Assembly (NCBI RefSeq): GCF_900116645.1
Contig: NZ_FPBO01000046.1
Span: 1-59,723, forward strand
Origin: Pseudoduganella namucuonensis
Lineage (GTDB): Bacteria; Pseudomonadota; Gammaproteobacteria; Burkholderiales; Burkholderiaceae_D
Direction: 5' to 3'
DNA length: 59,723 nucleotides
Under the pieces are notes generated by a model that saw only the letters and a list, made by a program, of their open reading frames with translations, searched no databases and was not told where the DNA came from. The position numbers and the translations under genes are program-made. This document shows, piece after piece, positions 17,892-25,961 of this stretch (position 1 is its first letter; the number at the start of each line of letters is the position of its first letter).

Positions 17892-19085
17892 TTAAATCTT
17901 CCCGAATGTTAATATCGTTTCTGTTCGCATTCTTTTCCCTAGGGCGCTCTCGCCAGTGATGGGAAGATACCGACTTTTGGTTGGTAACTCTCTTTCAAAG
18001 GTATTTATCTCTCGAAGTCCTAGCATTGTCGCTGCTGCCGCAACGCCAGCCGAATTTTGTATGAAAGTACCTTTTAGGCAAGAGTTTCCAACAACAAATG
18101 TTGCATGACCACCTATCCGTGTGACTCGTGATATTTGAGCAACCATGCGATAAACGTCTTCAGAATATCTCTCGATCATTGATACATATCTCTTCGGAAG
18201 GTCATGGTCGGCACACATGGCTCGCTGGATCTGTTCAAATTTAGACTGCGTCAAAGGCTTGTTTGGAGCTCGTTCAGCACCAATGCTATTGGAGCGAATA
18301 GATCTCAGATCGCCCAGTTGATGCCCTAGCCAAACCAATGACATGCGATGTCCGCGAAGATAATCAATGGCATTTAGGTATGGCGGAGATGTTAGAACGG
18401 CGTCCACGCTTTCGCTGCCAACTTGTTTGAGTGATCGAGCATCCCCTAAAATAATCCTCGTGTTTCCAACTGGTGGGTTTTCAATTAATCTATTTCGCAC
18501 TTGCGTTAGAGATCGAGATAATCCATCCATTACGTTGAAGTCAGATTTCTCAGCTACTTTGTGCGGTCTGCTGTGTGAAGTATCGCGGGCTAGCGAAGCC
18601 CCTTGCTCCTTTGTTACTATAATTCGGCTTAGGGCAACTCTTACCACATCCGCAGCGGCGTGTTTGAGTCGTGAGAATTTTCGCTTGTCGAACTGATGAA
18701 GCACAAAGGCTAACTTTCGCAAGTCCGCTTGCTGCTCCATGCCAAACCAGAAATCCACAAACTCTTTAGTTTCTGCATCATGATCAATCCACGGCAGTTC
18801 GATTTTGCTTCCGTCGAGTTCAAGAGCTTCCTTTATCAGACTTTGGCTAACTTTTTCTATAACTTCATCGTCAATCGGCGTGGTCCAGACTCGACTCATT
18901 AGTACTGCAAGTGGATCCATGTCCACGCCAATGGAGGAGTGCCCCATTTGGGCGGCTTGCCGGACGACTGTGCCTGATCCGGACATCGGATCTAAGACAA
19001 CGCTTCCCTCAGGCAGGTCATGTAAGGGACCAAGTGCGAGCTCAGGAGCCATACGTGCTGGAAAAGGGTGAATGGAGCGGATCAT
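17892..19085 (-). CDS. DNA amino-methyltransferase (N4-cytosine or N6-adenine)
   Basis: 397 residues. SAM motif I DPMSGSGTV (32-40) lies N-terminal to the catalytic TSPPY (232-236). An SPPY tetrapeptide is more usual for N4-cytosine enzymes, but target base and site cannot be fixed by reading. Motif I and the catalytic motif are about 195 residues apart, with an insert between them that may be the recognition domain. It lies 20 bases after the GHKL ATPase and 38 before the Z1 gene, so it is the modification subunit of the operon, most likely marking self DNA. Confidence 0.88.
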   Translation of the reverse strand: MIRSIHPFPARMAPELALGPLHDLPEGSVVLDPMSGSGTVVRQAAQMGHSSIGVDMDPLAVLMSRVWTTPIDDEVIEKVSQSLIKEALELDGSKIELPWIDHDAETKEFVDFWFGMEQQADLRKLAFVLHQFDKRKFSRLKHAAADVVRVALSRIIVTKEQGASLARDTSHSRPHKVAEKSDFNVMDGLSRSLTQVRNRLIENPPVGNTRIILGDARSLKQVGSESVDAVLTSPPYLNAIDYLRGHRMSLVWLGHQLGDLRSIRSNSIGAERAPNKPLTQSKFEQIQRAMCADHDLPKRYVSMIERYSEDVYRMVAQISRVTRIGGHATFVVGNSCLKGTFIQNSAGVAAAATMLGLREINTFERELPTKSRYLPITGESALGKRMRTETILTFGKI

Positions 19086-19105
19086 AATATTTTCTTTTCA
19101 AAGCT

Positions 19106-21778
19106 TTAATCTGTGTGATCGTCATGAAGTTGTTCAAGCTGAACTTTCACTGCATCGGCGATTCTCTTCGCGCTGGCATTTATCGATATTTCGCTATCGG
19201 AAATTTGCACGAGATCGGGTATGAGTACTGCAAGTCCTTTAACCAAAGTTACCACATCTTCTGCCTTAACAGAGAATGCATCTAAGTCGCGGCGAATAGT
19301 ATGGGCAATTGTTGATGCATTTAGAACATCAGGGATTTGTCCTTTTAGTGATTCTAGGGCATTTAAAAAAATATTTATCGTGAGCTGGCGATTTTGTTTT
19401 AGATATTTTTCTAATTGCTCTACCCACTTGGAAACTTCATCAGGATGATAAAGGGTAAATATCTCCTGCATTTTTGTAACTGCTATCGCCCCATGTGTTA
19501 CCGTATATTCCAGTAAGCGACCAAGATCCTGTGCCTTCATCGGCGTAACACGTTGTTGCTGGCATCTAGTCGAAAGGGCGCCCTCACTAAAGCCAGGAGC
19601 GATAACCAAAGCATAGTCCGCTTTAAAGCGTTCCCTATGTTCGACGACTCCGTCAAGTTTTATATTACCTGTCGCTGCAACCTCATGTTTGGAGGATTTT
19701 GCATCGAACGAAAAACTATAAAGTGGAGGCTGCTTGTTCTCAGCGCTGGGGTTGCTATTTGTTGGCGTGGGGTAAGCACTCGCAATACCTTCTGGCTCCC
19801 CAGGTTTCGCCAAGTCCTGCACATCAAATCCAAGATACCGAAGCGCATCAGAAACTGCTGCCTCCATGCGCTTACTATTATCGCTGTCGTGTTGGGTCTT
19901 CAATAGAATTCGAGCAATAGAAGTCCCGGATTGGCGTCGTTGCAATGCGCGGAAACGCAAGAGCTTGTCGCGATAAGATCGCACATCTTTTAATAAGTCA
20001 GGCTCTACTCCAATATCAAGGGCGTACATGTCAGACAATAAATTTACCATCCCCACGGTACGTATCAACTCCTTCTCAGCCTTGGAGTGTGAATGTTCGA
20101 TTACGAAGGGGTGTTCTTTATTTATTATTATAGTGCTATCGGAAATACGGAATTTCACAAAACTGTCATCGTTAGTGCGGAAATATCGCACTTCTGTAAC
20201 AGCATTCTTGATATTTTCCGAAGTGCTGGCACGCCATTTTTTTCTTTGTTCTTCACGGTCTTCGATGCCGGATTCGTCAAAAAGTTCAGGTATAGCAGCT
20301 TTTGTCCGTAAAGTTTCAGAGACTTGGTTTAGCAGAGGCTTCAGAGAAAGAACCCCAAGGGATTTTAATAAAACGTCGCCGCCTTGTGATATATCAAGGT
20401 TTCTATCGCTATCATAGTAGCTCCGGACTAGATTAAAAATCCGCCTCAAAAAGGCGCGAAAAATTTTTGTCTCTTCTCGTTCCTTGAACTGCTCTCGACT
20501 AGTCGTAAGCAGAGTGTTCAATCCATCTGCTCGTACGGCCATACGGAAGCGTGCCCAAGCTGCATGACTCAGATTTCCTTCTCCAAACGATGGATCATTT
20601 TGGTTGACCACGCGCCCCAGCACATTGACATGGAAACCATTGGATGCGCCGCGTTCTTCACTTTTTCCTGAACTAATTTGCTCTTCAAAAAGCCGTGCAG
20701 TACCAGTAACTCTTCCAATTCCAGGTATTTCGACATAAGGGACCGGGACGGTGCCACTGGATATGGCGATTCTCTTTCCGTTCTGCTTGCTGGACTTTTT
20801 CTTCGTCTTCGCACTTAGGACGACATCGGCCGATTCTTCAAGATTGTTATTATCGTCGAGCTCAATATAGTCGATACCTAGATTTGGTCCAATTTCCCAT
20901 TCTTTAATTACGGTTGCTTCTGCTTTAGACGACGTTAGATCGCGGCCGTTAATTCTAATGAGCATCTCGCTACCGAAGGGTAATGCAGATTCTAACATTC
21001 GGCGCAGAACATGAATTTTCAATGCCCGCCCAGTTGGTTTGATTCCGGATAGAACCACTAGTGTCCATGTGCCAGAATGCGTTCGTTGAAGTTGACTTGG
21101 TTCGCCACCAAATTCTTCGTTTACACGCTTATAATGTGTATTATCGCGTAGGCCATAAGAGATTAAATCCTGGATTATGTCCCCCGCATCAACTCCCTTC
21201 AATGCAAGTCGCACATCCTCGTCAGTTGCCGAGTAAATGTCAAGATTTAAATCGCTTATAAGACTTTCTTGCGTTTCAGTCTTTTGTTGATCGATGCTGG
21301 AATAATCCATGGTCACGCGACGAATTACCCCATCAGTCGCTTTGCAAATATAAGTAAGCTTAGATGCCAGCACATATGTCGCTAATTTCCCAATGCCGAA
21401 CTTGCCTACGACAGAGCGTCCGTGTTGTATGGGGTGATCTCTTTTCGGGGAAAAGGCAATATGCCAAAGTTCTCGCAGACCGGCTTCGTCCATGGAGACA
21501 CCGTTATCGAAAATACACATAGTAGCGTTAGAGCTACCGAGGTCTCCAGAGATTCGGACATCGACAAAGTCTGCACCTGCATCCCAGCTGTTGGAGATCA
21601 GCTCTTCGAAGGCTTTTTGAGGTGATGAGTACAGTTGTTCACTGAAATGTTCTAAGAATCTTGTACTTAGCTCGACTTTAATAGTGCTAGTTAGTTCCCC
21701 AATCGTTTCAATGGCATGGGAGTGGGCATCTCCTGAACTGCTATTTTCGGAAACACCTATGTTCTTCTCAATTTTCAT
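19106..21778 (-). CDS. MORC/MutL-like GHKL ATPase with C-terminal nuclease-like region
   Basis: 890 residues. The GHKL ATP site is complete: N-box FEELISNSWDAGAD (57-70, Asn63), DNGVSMD (91-97) and GKFGIGKLATYVLASKL (125-141). The following part (about 230-460) resembles the S5-like transducer region of this superfamily. Around 636-700, E639, GEPEG (660-664) and FDAKSSK (691-697, D692/K694) fit a PD-(D/E)XK nuclease order of E, acidic, D-x-K. Such ATPases form ATP-gated clamps on DNA. Related prokaryotic proteins were noted in restriction neighbourhoods with Z1 proteins by Iyer and colleagues (recalled). First gene of the operon; its ATG is at 21778, with gyrB's terminator beyond. Confidence 0.82.
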   Translation of the reverse strand: MKIEKNIGVSENSSSGDAHSHAIETIGELTSTIKVELSTRFLEHFSEQLYSSPQKAFEELISNSWDAGADFVDVRISGDLGSSNATMCIFDNGVSMDEAGLRELWHIAFSPKRDHPIQHGRSVVGKFGIGKLATYVLASKLTYICKATDGVIRRVTMDYSSIDQQKTETQESLISDLNLDIYSATDEDVRLALKGVDAGDIIQDLISYGLRDNTHYKRVNEEFGGEPSQLQRTHSGTWTLVVLSGIKPTGRALKIHVLRRMLESALPFGSEMLIRINGRDLTSSKAEATVIKEWEIGPNLGIDYIELDDNNNLEESADVVLSAKTKKKSSKQNGKRIAISSGTVPVPYVEIPGIGRVTGTARLFEEQISSGKSEERGASNGFHVNVLGRVVNQNDPSFGEGNLSHAAWARFRMAVRADGLNTLLTTSREQFKEREETKIFRAFLRRIFNLVRSYYDSDRNLDISQGGDVLLKSLGVLSLKPLLNQVSETLRTKAAIPELFDESGIEDREEQRKKWRASTSENIKNAVTEVRYFRTNDDSFVKFRISDSTIIINKEHPFVIEHSHSKAEKELIRTVGMVNLLSDMYALDIGVEPDLLKDVRSYRDKLLRFRALQRRQSGTSIARILLKTQHDSDNSKRMEAAVSDALRYLGFDVQDLAKPGEPEGIASAYPTPTNSNPSAENKQPPLYSFSFDAKSSKHEVAATGNIKLDGVVEHRERFKADYALVIAPGFSEGALSTRCQQQRVTPMKAQDLGRLLEYTVTHGAIAVTKMQEIFTLYHPDEVSKWVEQLEKYLKQNRQLTINIFLNALESLKGQIPDVLNASTIAHTIRRDLDAFSVKAEDVVTLVKGLAVLIPDLVQISDSEISINASAKRIADAVKVQLEQLHDDHTD

Positions 21779-21934
21779 GGGAGCTCCAGTCCATCAAAAA
21801 CCACTCGAGTTAACAGAAAAAGCACTGATATTCTACAGGAAACTTCTAAAACAAGAACATAATTTAGACTCTTGGTATATATGACTTCCAGTGTAGTGGT
21901 GTTTTTTTAGCATGAAAATTAACGCCTTTCGGTC

Positions 21935-21964
21935 AATAAAAAGGCCAGCATTGGAGCTGGCCTT
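21935..21964 (-). terminator. Rho-independent terminator of gyrB
   Basis: On the minus strand AAGGCCAGC, loop TCCAAT, GCTGGCCTT followed by TTTATT forms a strong hairpin with U-tract 25 bases after the gyrB stop. It also insulates gyrB from the GHKL operon, whose promoter should lie in the AT-rich 21780-21930 stretch. Confidence 0.85.
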
Positions 21965-21988
21965 CAAATTTCGGAAAAGCAACCGTGT

Positions 21989-24490
21989 CTAAACGTCAAT
22001 ATTCCCCGCCCTCAACGCATTCATCTCAATAAAGTTCCTACGCGGCTCCACATCATCCCCCATCAGCGTCGTGAAGATCTGGTCCGCCGCGATCGCGTCC
22101 TCGATCTGCACTTTGAGCAAGCGGCGCACGGTCGGATCCATGGTCGTCTCCCACAGCTGATCCGGATTCATCTCTCCCAGACCCTTGTAGCGCTGCTTGG
22201 ACACCACACGCTCCGCCTCATCCCGCAGCCACTGCATCGCGTGGTGGAAGTCCACCACGGCGGAATCCTTGGTGCGTTCGCCTTCGCCGCGGCGGATCAC
22301 CGCGCCGTCGCCGATCAGGCCTTCGAACGTCGCGGCCGCGTTGGCCAGCGTCGCGTAGTCCGCGCTCTGCGAGAAATCCGCGTCGATCGCGCTGACCTTG
22401 ATATTGCCATGGTGCATACGCTCGATCCACAGCATATGCTTCTCGCTCAGCTCGTCCGAGCGCACGGTCACTTTCACGGCCGGGTCGTTGATGCGCTCTT
22501 CCATGGCCTTGGCGGACGCGGTGGCGTGCTCGATGGTGTCCAGGTTCAAGGTCACGCCGGTCATGATGGCGGTCAGCGCGGCGCGGTCGATCACGCGTGT
22601 CAGGCGCATCATGATGGCGTTGGCGGTGTTGTACTGGCGCGCCAGTTCGGCCAGCGGCTCGCCCTGGATGATGTCGGCGCCTTCGCGCGGGGTCAGCGCG
22701 GCGGTGTTCAGCGCCACGGTCATCATGTAGCTGGCTTCCTCCACGTCGTCCTTCAGGTAGCGCTCGTCGCGGCCGGCCTTCACCTTGTACAGCGGCGGCT
22801 GGGCGATGTAGATGTGGCCGCGCTCCACCAGCTGCGGCATCTGGCGGTAGAACAGGGTCAGCAGCAGGGTGCGGATGTGGGCGCCGTCGACGTCCGCGTC
22901 GGTCATGATGATGATGCGGTGGTAGCGCAGCTTGTCGGCGTTGAACTCGTCGGGGCCGATCGAGGTGCCCAGCGTGGCGATCAGCGTGGTGATCTGCTCG
23001 GACGACAGCATCTTCTCGAAGCGCGCCTTTTCCACGTTCAGCACCTTGCCGCGCAGTGGCAGGATCGCCTGGAACTTGCGGTCGCGGCCCTGCTTGGCGG
23101 AGCCGCCCGCGGAGTCACCCTCGACGATGTACAGTTCGCACAGCGCCGGGTCTTTTTCCTGGCAGTCGGCCAGCTTGGCGGACAGGCCCAGGCCGTCCAT
23201 CACGCCCTTGCGGCGGGTGAGGTCGCGCGCCTTGCGGGCGGCTTCGCGCGCGCGGGCCGCTTCCACGATCTTGCCGCAGATGATCTTGGCGTCGTTCGGC
23301 TTTTCCTGCAGGAAGTCGGTCAGCGTCTTGGCGACGATCTCCTCCACCGGGCCGCGCACTTCGGACGACACCAGCTTGTCCTTGGTCTGCGACGAGAACT
23401 TCGGCTCGGGCACTTTCACGCTCAGCACGCAGGTCAGGCCTTCGCGCATGTCGTCGCCGGAGATTTCAACCTTGGCTTTCTTGGCGAAGTCGTTCTCGTC
23501 GATGTATTTGTTGATCACGCGCGTCATCGCGGCGCGCAGGCCGGTCAGGTGGGTGCCGCCGTCGCGCTGCGGGATGTTGTTGGTGAAGCACAGCACCTGT
23601 TCGTTGTAGGCGTCGTTCCATTGCATGGAGACGTCCACGGTGATGGTGGTGTTCTGGTCGGACTGGCGCTCGCCGGTGGCCTGGAACACGGTGGGGTGCA
23701 GCACGCTCTTGGCTTTGTTGATGTATTCCACGAAGCCGCGGGTGCCTCCCTCGAAGGCGAACACTTCCTCCTTGCCGGTGCGCTGGTCGGTCAGCTTGAT
23801 GTTGACGCCGTTGTTCAGGAACGAGAGTTCGCGGATGCGCTTGGCCAGGATCTCGTAGTGGAATTCCACGTGCGTGAAGATTTCCTCGTCGGCCCAGAAG
23901 TGCACGTCGGTGCCGCGCTTGTCGGTTTCGCCGATGACCTTGATGGGGGAGACGACGAAGCCGTCCTTCTCTGCGATTTCGCGGTTCTGCGGCACGCCGC
24001 GCGCGAATTCCATGAAGTGCACCTTGCCGTCGCGGCGGATGGTCAGCTTGAGCAGCTTGGACAGCGCGTTCACGCAGGACACGCCCACGCCGTGCAGGCC
24101 GCCGGACACCTTGTAGGAGTTCTGGTCGAACTTGCCGCCGGCGTGCAGCTCGGTCATCACGATTTCGGCGGCGGAGCGTTTCGGGTCGTGCTTGTCGTCC
24201 ATCTTCAGGCCGGTGGGCACGCCGCGGCCGTTGTCGGTGATGGAGATCGAGTTGTCGGAGTGGATGGTGACGTGGATTTCCGTGCAGTGGCCGGCCAGCG
24301 ATTCGTCGATGGAGTTGTCCAGCACTTCGAACACCAGGTGGTGCAGGCCGGTGCCGTCCGAGGTGTCGCCAATGTACATGCCGGGACGTTTGCGCACGGC
24401 TTCCAGACCTTCCAGGATCTGGATGGATGCGGCGCCGTATTCTTCCACCTTGGCTGCCGGGATCGGTTGTTCGTTATGGCTCTCGGACAT
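21989..24490 (-). CDS. gyrB: DNA gyrase subunit B
   Basis: 833 residues. GHKL ATPase (EVLDNSIDESLAGHC, DNGRGVPTG, GGLHGVGVSCVNALS), transducer, and Toprim (YIVEGDSAGGSAKQGRDR, IIMTDADVDGAHI) regions are present, ending in the standard QRYKGLGEMNPDQLWETTMDP tail. GyrB drives ATP-dependent negative supercoiling with GyrA. It is third in the dnaA-dnaN-gyrB cluster, with 230 bases holding palindromic repeats between dnaN and gyrB. Length about 30 residues longer than E. coli GyrB; a normal chromosomal copy. Confidence 0.98.
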   Translation of the reverse strand: MSESHNEQPIPAAKVEEYGAASIQILEGLEAVRKRPGMYIGDTSDGTGLHHLVFEVLDNSIDESLAGHCTEIHVTIHSDNSISITDNGRGVPTGLKMDDKHDPKRSAAEIVMTELHAGGKFDQNSYKVSGGLHGVGVSCVNALSKLLKLTIRRDGKVHFMEFARGVPQNREIAEKDGFVVSPIKVIGETDKRGTDVHFWADEEIFTHVEFHYEILAKRIRELSFLNNGVNIKLTDQRTGKEEVFAFEGGTRGFVEYINKAKSVLHPTVFQATGERQSDQNTTITVDVSMQWNDAYNEQVLCFTNNIPQRDGGTHLTGLRAAMTRVINKYIDENDFAKKAKVEISGDDMREGLTCVLSVKVPEPKFSSQTKDKLVSSEVRGPVEEIVAKTLTDFLQEKPNDAKIICGKIVEAARAREAARKARDLTRRKGVMDGLGLSAKLADCQEKDPALCELYIVEGDSAGGSAKQGRDRKFQAILPLRGKVLNVEKARFEKMLSSEQITTLIATLGTSIGPDEFNADKLRYHRIIIMTDADVDGAHIRTLLLTLFYRQMPQLVERGHIYIAQPPLYKVKAGRDERYLKDDVEEASYMMTVALNTAALTPREGADIIQGEPLAELARQYNTANAIMMRLTRVIDRAALTAIMTGVTLNLDTIEHATASAKAMEERINDPAVKVTVRSDELSEKHMLWIERMHHGNIKVSAIDADFSQSADYATLANAAATFEGLIGDGAVIRRGEGERTKDSAVVDFHHAMQWLRDEAERVVSKQRYKGLGEMNPDQLWETTMDPTVRRLLKVQIEDAIAADQIFTTLMGDDVEPRRNFIEMNALRAGNIDV

Positions 24491-24588
24491 GGACTGCTTT
24501 CTCTGTTATCGATTTACTGATTGCGATGCTGATGGACTTCGTGTTGCATGTGAAGCGGGCCGGGTGAGGTAAGCGCGCCAAAACGCGT

Positions 24589-24694
24589 TTAAAACCAACG
24601 GCAGATGCTGGGGGGAAGTAGCCCCAGTGGGGCTACTTCCGATCCCGAAGGGACAGACCCAGCGGGTCTGACCCCGGGTTTTGCCTCTGGTTTG
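24589..24694. repeat. Nested palindromes between dnaN and gyrB (repeat copy 1)
   Basis: Outer AAACCAACGGCAG-type and TTTTGCCTCTGGTTT arms enclose two hairpins. One is GGAAGTAGCCCC (24614-24625), AGT, GGGGCTACTTCC (24629-24640), a perfect 12-bp arm pair. The other is GGACAGACCC (24651-24660), AGC, GGGTCTGACCCC (24664-24675). The second belongs to a family found in five other gaps of this window. Position inside the dnaA-dnaN-gyrB transcription unit suggests attenuation or mRNA processing rather than full termination. Confidence 0.75.
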
Positions 24695-24720
24695 ATGGCG
24701 CGAGGCGGCCCGTTCGGCGC

Positions 24721-25827
24721 TTAAATACGCATCGGCATGACGACGTATTTGAAATCGGCGTTGTCGGGAATGGAGATCAGCGCGGACGAGTTCGAATCGC
24801 CCAGGGCGATGTTCACCTGGTCGCATTTCAGGTTGTTCAGCACGTCCAGCAGGTAGGTGACGTTGAAGCCGATGTCCACGCTCACGCCGCCGTAGTCGAT
24901 CTCCAGTTCCTCCACCGCCTCTTCCTGGTCGGCGTTGGTGGAGCTGATCTTCAGGCTGCCGGGGGTGATGATGCAGCGCACGCCCTTGAACTTGTCGCTG
25001 GTCATGATGGCGGCGCGCTGCAGGGAGCGCAGCAGCTCGTCGCGGCCGATGGTGAAGTCGTTGCTGTAGCCCTTGGGGATCACGCGCGTGTAGTCGGGGA
25101 ACTTGCCCTCCACCAGCTTCGAGATCAGCTCGATGTCGGCGAACGTCAGTTTCACCTGGTTGCCGGCGATGTCCAGCTGCACCGGCTCGTCGTTCTCTTC
25201 CAGCAGGCGCTGCAGCTCGATGATGGTCTTGCGCGGGATGATCACTTCCTGGCGCTCGAAGGCTTGCTCGGTCTCCACCTGGCAGAAGGCCAGGCGGTGG
25301 CCGTCGGTGGCCACGGCGATCACGTTCTTGCCGTCCAGCACCAGCAGCAGGCCGTTCAGGTAGTAGCGGATGTCCTGCTGCGCCATCGAGAAGTGCACCA
25401 TGTTGAACAGGTGCTTCAGCGTTTTTTGCGGCAGGGTGAAGGAGGCGGTGTAGCTGTCGGCCTGCTGCACGGTGGGGAACTCCTCGGCGGCCAGCGTCTG
25501 CAGCGCGAAGCGGGACTTGCCGGTTTGCACCGTCAGGCGCTTGTTCAGCAGCGTCATGGTGACGTCGCCCGATTCGGGCAGGGCGCGCAGGATGTCCAGC
25601 AGCTTGCGGGCGGCCACGGTGGTGCCGGTCACGTCCGCGCCGGAGCCGATGTTGGCGTGCGTGGTGATCTGCACTTCGGTGTCGGTCGACAGGAACGAGA
25701 CGCTTTCGCCATCTTTGCGGATGAGGATATTGGCCAGAATCGGCATAGTGTGCCGACGCTCGACAATACCACTCACGATCTGCAGTGGTCGGAGTAGCGT
25801 ATCTCGGGTGGTTTTGACCAATTGCAT
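24721..25827 (-). CDS. dnaN: DNA polymerase III sliding clamp (beta subunit)
   Basis: 368 residues from ATG 25827 (MQLVKTTRDTLLRPLQIVSGIVERRHTMPILANILI), the canonical start; an in-frame ATG 12 bases upstream is possible but non-canonical. Three-domain clamp sequence ending in YVVMPMRI as usual. The clamp tethers polymerase III to DNA. It lies 121 bases downstream of dnaA with a palindromic repeat between. Confidence 0.98.
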   Translation of the reverse strand: MQLVKTTRDTLLRPLQIVSGIVERRHTMPILANILIRKDGESVSFLSTDTEVQITTHANIGSGADVTGTTVAARKLLDILRALPESGDVTMTLLNKRLTVQTGKSRFALQTLAAEEFPTVQQADSYTASFTLPQKTLKHLFNMVHFSMAQQDIRYYLNGLLLVLDGKNVIAVATDGHRLAFCQVETEQAFERQEVIIPRKTIIELQRLLEENDEPVQLDIAGNQVKLTFADIELISKLVEGKFPDYTRVIPKGYSNDFTIGRDELLRSLQRAAIMTSDKFKGVRCIITPGSLKISSTNADQEEAVEELEIDYGGVSVDIGFNVTYLLDVLNNLKCDQVNIALGDSNSSALISIPDNADFKYVVMPMRI

Positions 25828-25898
25828 AGGTATCCTCAATATGAAAAATTAACGATATTTTTATATCAACAAAATTCTTGCGGAGCTAGTCGGATTTT

Positions 25899-25961
25899 AA
25901 ACCAGAGGCAAGGGCCGGGGTCAGACCCATGGGGTCTGACCCCAGATTCTGCCCTTGGTTT
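25899..25961. repeat. Nested palindrome between dnaA and dnaN (repeat copy 2)
   Basis: AAACCAGAGGCAAGGGCC, then GGGGTCAGACCC (25917-25928), AT, GGGGTCTGACCCC, then a GCCCTTGGTTT arm: outer and inner arms are both complementary. It abuts the dnaA stop codon. Confidence 0.8.

Noticed and set aside
22241..24520. 759-codon plus-strand open frame opposite gyrB
   Set aside because: Pure antisense shadow of a conserved gene in high-GC DNA; low-complexity His/Val/Gly/Arg-rich sequence.
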